NCBI GenBank assembly: GCA_964421875.1 | Contig: CAYQZD010000050.1 | Coordinates: forward strand, 1 to 25,151 | Length of the DNA: 25,151 nucleotides | DNA from: CAYQZD01 sp964421875 | GTDB lineage: Bacteria; Electryoneota; Tariuqbacteria; Tariuqbacterales; Tariuqbacteraceae | Direction: 5' to 3' | Shown: piece by piece, positions 24,864 through 25,151 of the stretch | Numbering within the stretch: position 1 is the stretch's first letter | Layout of the letters: every line of letters begins with the position of its first letter | Notes under the pieces: generated by a model | What the model was told of the DNA's origin: nothing | What the model saw: only the letters and a program-made list of their open reading frames with translations | The model's database searches: none | Position numbers and translations under genes: made by a program

Positions 24864-24940
24864 TGGCGCAGGGTCTCCGCACCCTGCGCCATATACCTAT
24901 AAATCAATTAGTTGCTGTCGACTGCGGAGAGTCTCTCTGA
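24864..24940. repeat. Composite double-hairpin element, copy 2
   Basis: The left hairpin (24864-24891) has perfect 11-bp arms TGGCGCAGGGT and ACCCTGCGCCA; its loop reads GCGGAG on the minus strand. After exactly 21 nt comes the right unit (24913-24940): TGCTGTCGACT, loop GCGGAG, and a second arm that matches only at AGTC, so it is decayed. Layout, spacer length, the spacer end AATTAGT and the left flank TTATTCG match copy 1 at 5656-5732. Confidence 0.75.
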
Positions 24941-24944
24941 TAAT

Positions 24945-25029
24945 GTCATTGCGAGGATGCCGCAGGCGGACGAAGCAATCTTTAAAGCTATATTAATCAA
25001 TAAGATTGCTTCGCTTCGCTCGCAATGAC
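24945..25029. repeat. GTCATTGCGAG inverted repeat
   Basis: An 85-bp inverted repeat has ends GTCATTGCGAG (24945-24955) and CTCGCAATGAC (25019-25029). Inner arms GAAGCAATCTT (24972-24982) and AAGATTGCTTC (25002-25012) surround an AT-rich loop. Repeats of this form are common in environmental bacterial genomes. The remaining 25030-25151 is AT-rich with no gene or clear motif. Confidence 0.7.
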
Positions 25030-25151
25030 AATCTCAGAGTTATACTACAAATATACAACTATTCTTATGTAAATATAAGTTGTTGATAAAATATGTAGTT
25101 AATTCGTTTTATCCGTTTAAGTCGTTGTGAATATAATACTATAATACATCC

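Noticed and set aside
24864..25029. CRISPR array or other tandem repeat array
   Set aside because: The repeats are inverted hairpins of different families, not regularly spaced direct repeats, and there are no cas genes.
24851..25151. Replication origin or parS site near parAB
   Set aside because: The region is AT-rich but I see no cluster of DnaA boxes and no parS-like palindrome; only dispersed repeats are evident.

Overview
This 25 kb window looks like a metagenome scaffold (100-N gap at 13766-13865) from an uncultivated Gram-negative bacterium, most likely of the FCB superphylum or a related candidate phylum. The evidence is a TonB-dependent receptor with an N-terminal carboxypeptidase-regulatory-like domain, a gingipain-like (C25) secreted protein ending in a FlgD/T9SS-type C-terminal domain (an NPFNP motif early in it and a KMLLLK end), and a complete TolC/MFP/RND efflux system. 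The phylum is inferred from protein style only; there is no rRNA or tRNA to test it.

Layout. 45-2601 (+): a Wzx-like flippase overlapping a GT4 glycosyltransferase, part of a surface-polysaccharide locus. 2861-5290 (-): a TonB-dependent receptor whose leader carries a TPP riboswitch and an intrinsic terminator just before the start codon, so it is probably a thiamine-type importer. 5460-5797: a nest of intergenic palindromic repeats. 5798-8293 (+): a small exported protein with a beta-strand-like pattern, coupled to a GT39-like membrane glycosyltransferase. 8410-11778 (+): an unknown 98-aa protein, a HicB/HicA toxin-antitoxin pair and gyrA, closely packed. 12069-16050 (+): the gapped C25-like secreted protein, closed by a terminator. 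16304-22900 (-): RND permease, membrane fusion protein, TolC-like channel and a TetR regulator, with a promoter/operator array upstream of tetR. 23242-24850 (+): parA and parB. 24851-25151: more inverted repeats.

How the parts work together. The riboswitch leader would shut off receptor transcription when TPP is abundant. The TetR protein probably represses its own promoter and, by read-through, possibly the efflux operon. The RND permease is unusual: the TM4 Asp pair and the TM10 Lys of the classic proton relay are replaced (A399/N400 and N957), and two extra hydrophobic segments lie between TM6 and TM7. Nearly every long intergenic space holds short hairpins. One family is a composite of two 28-nt hairpins in opposite orientation, 21 nt apart, with a shared GCGGRG loop and stems that change while mostly staying paired; two copies are present.
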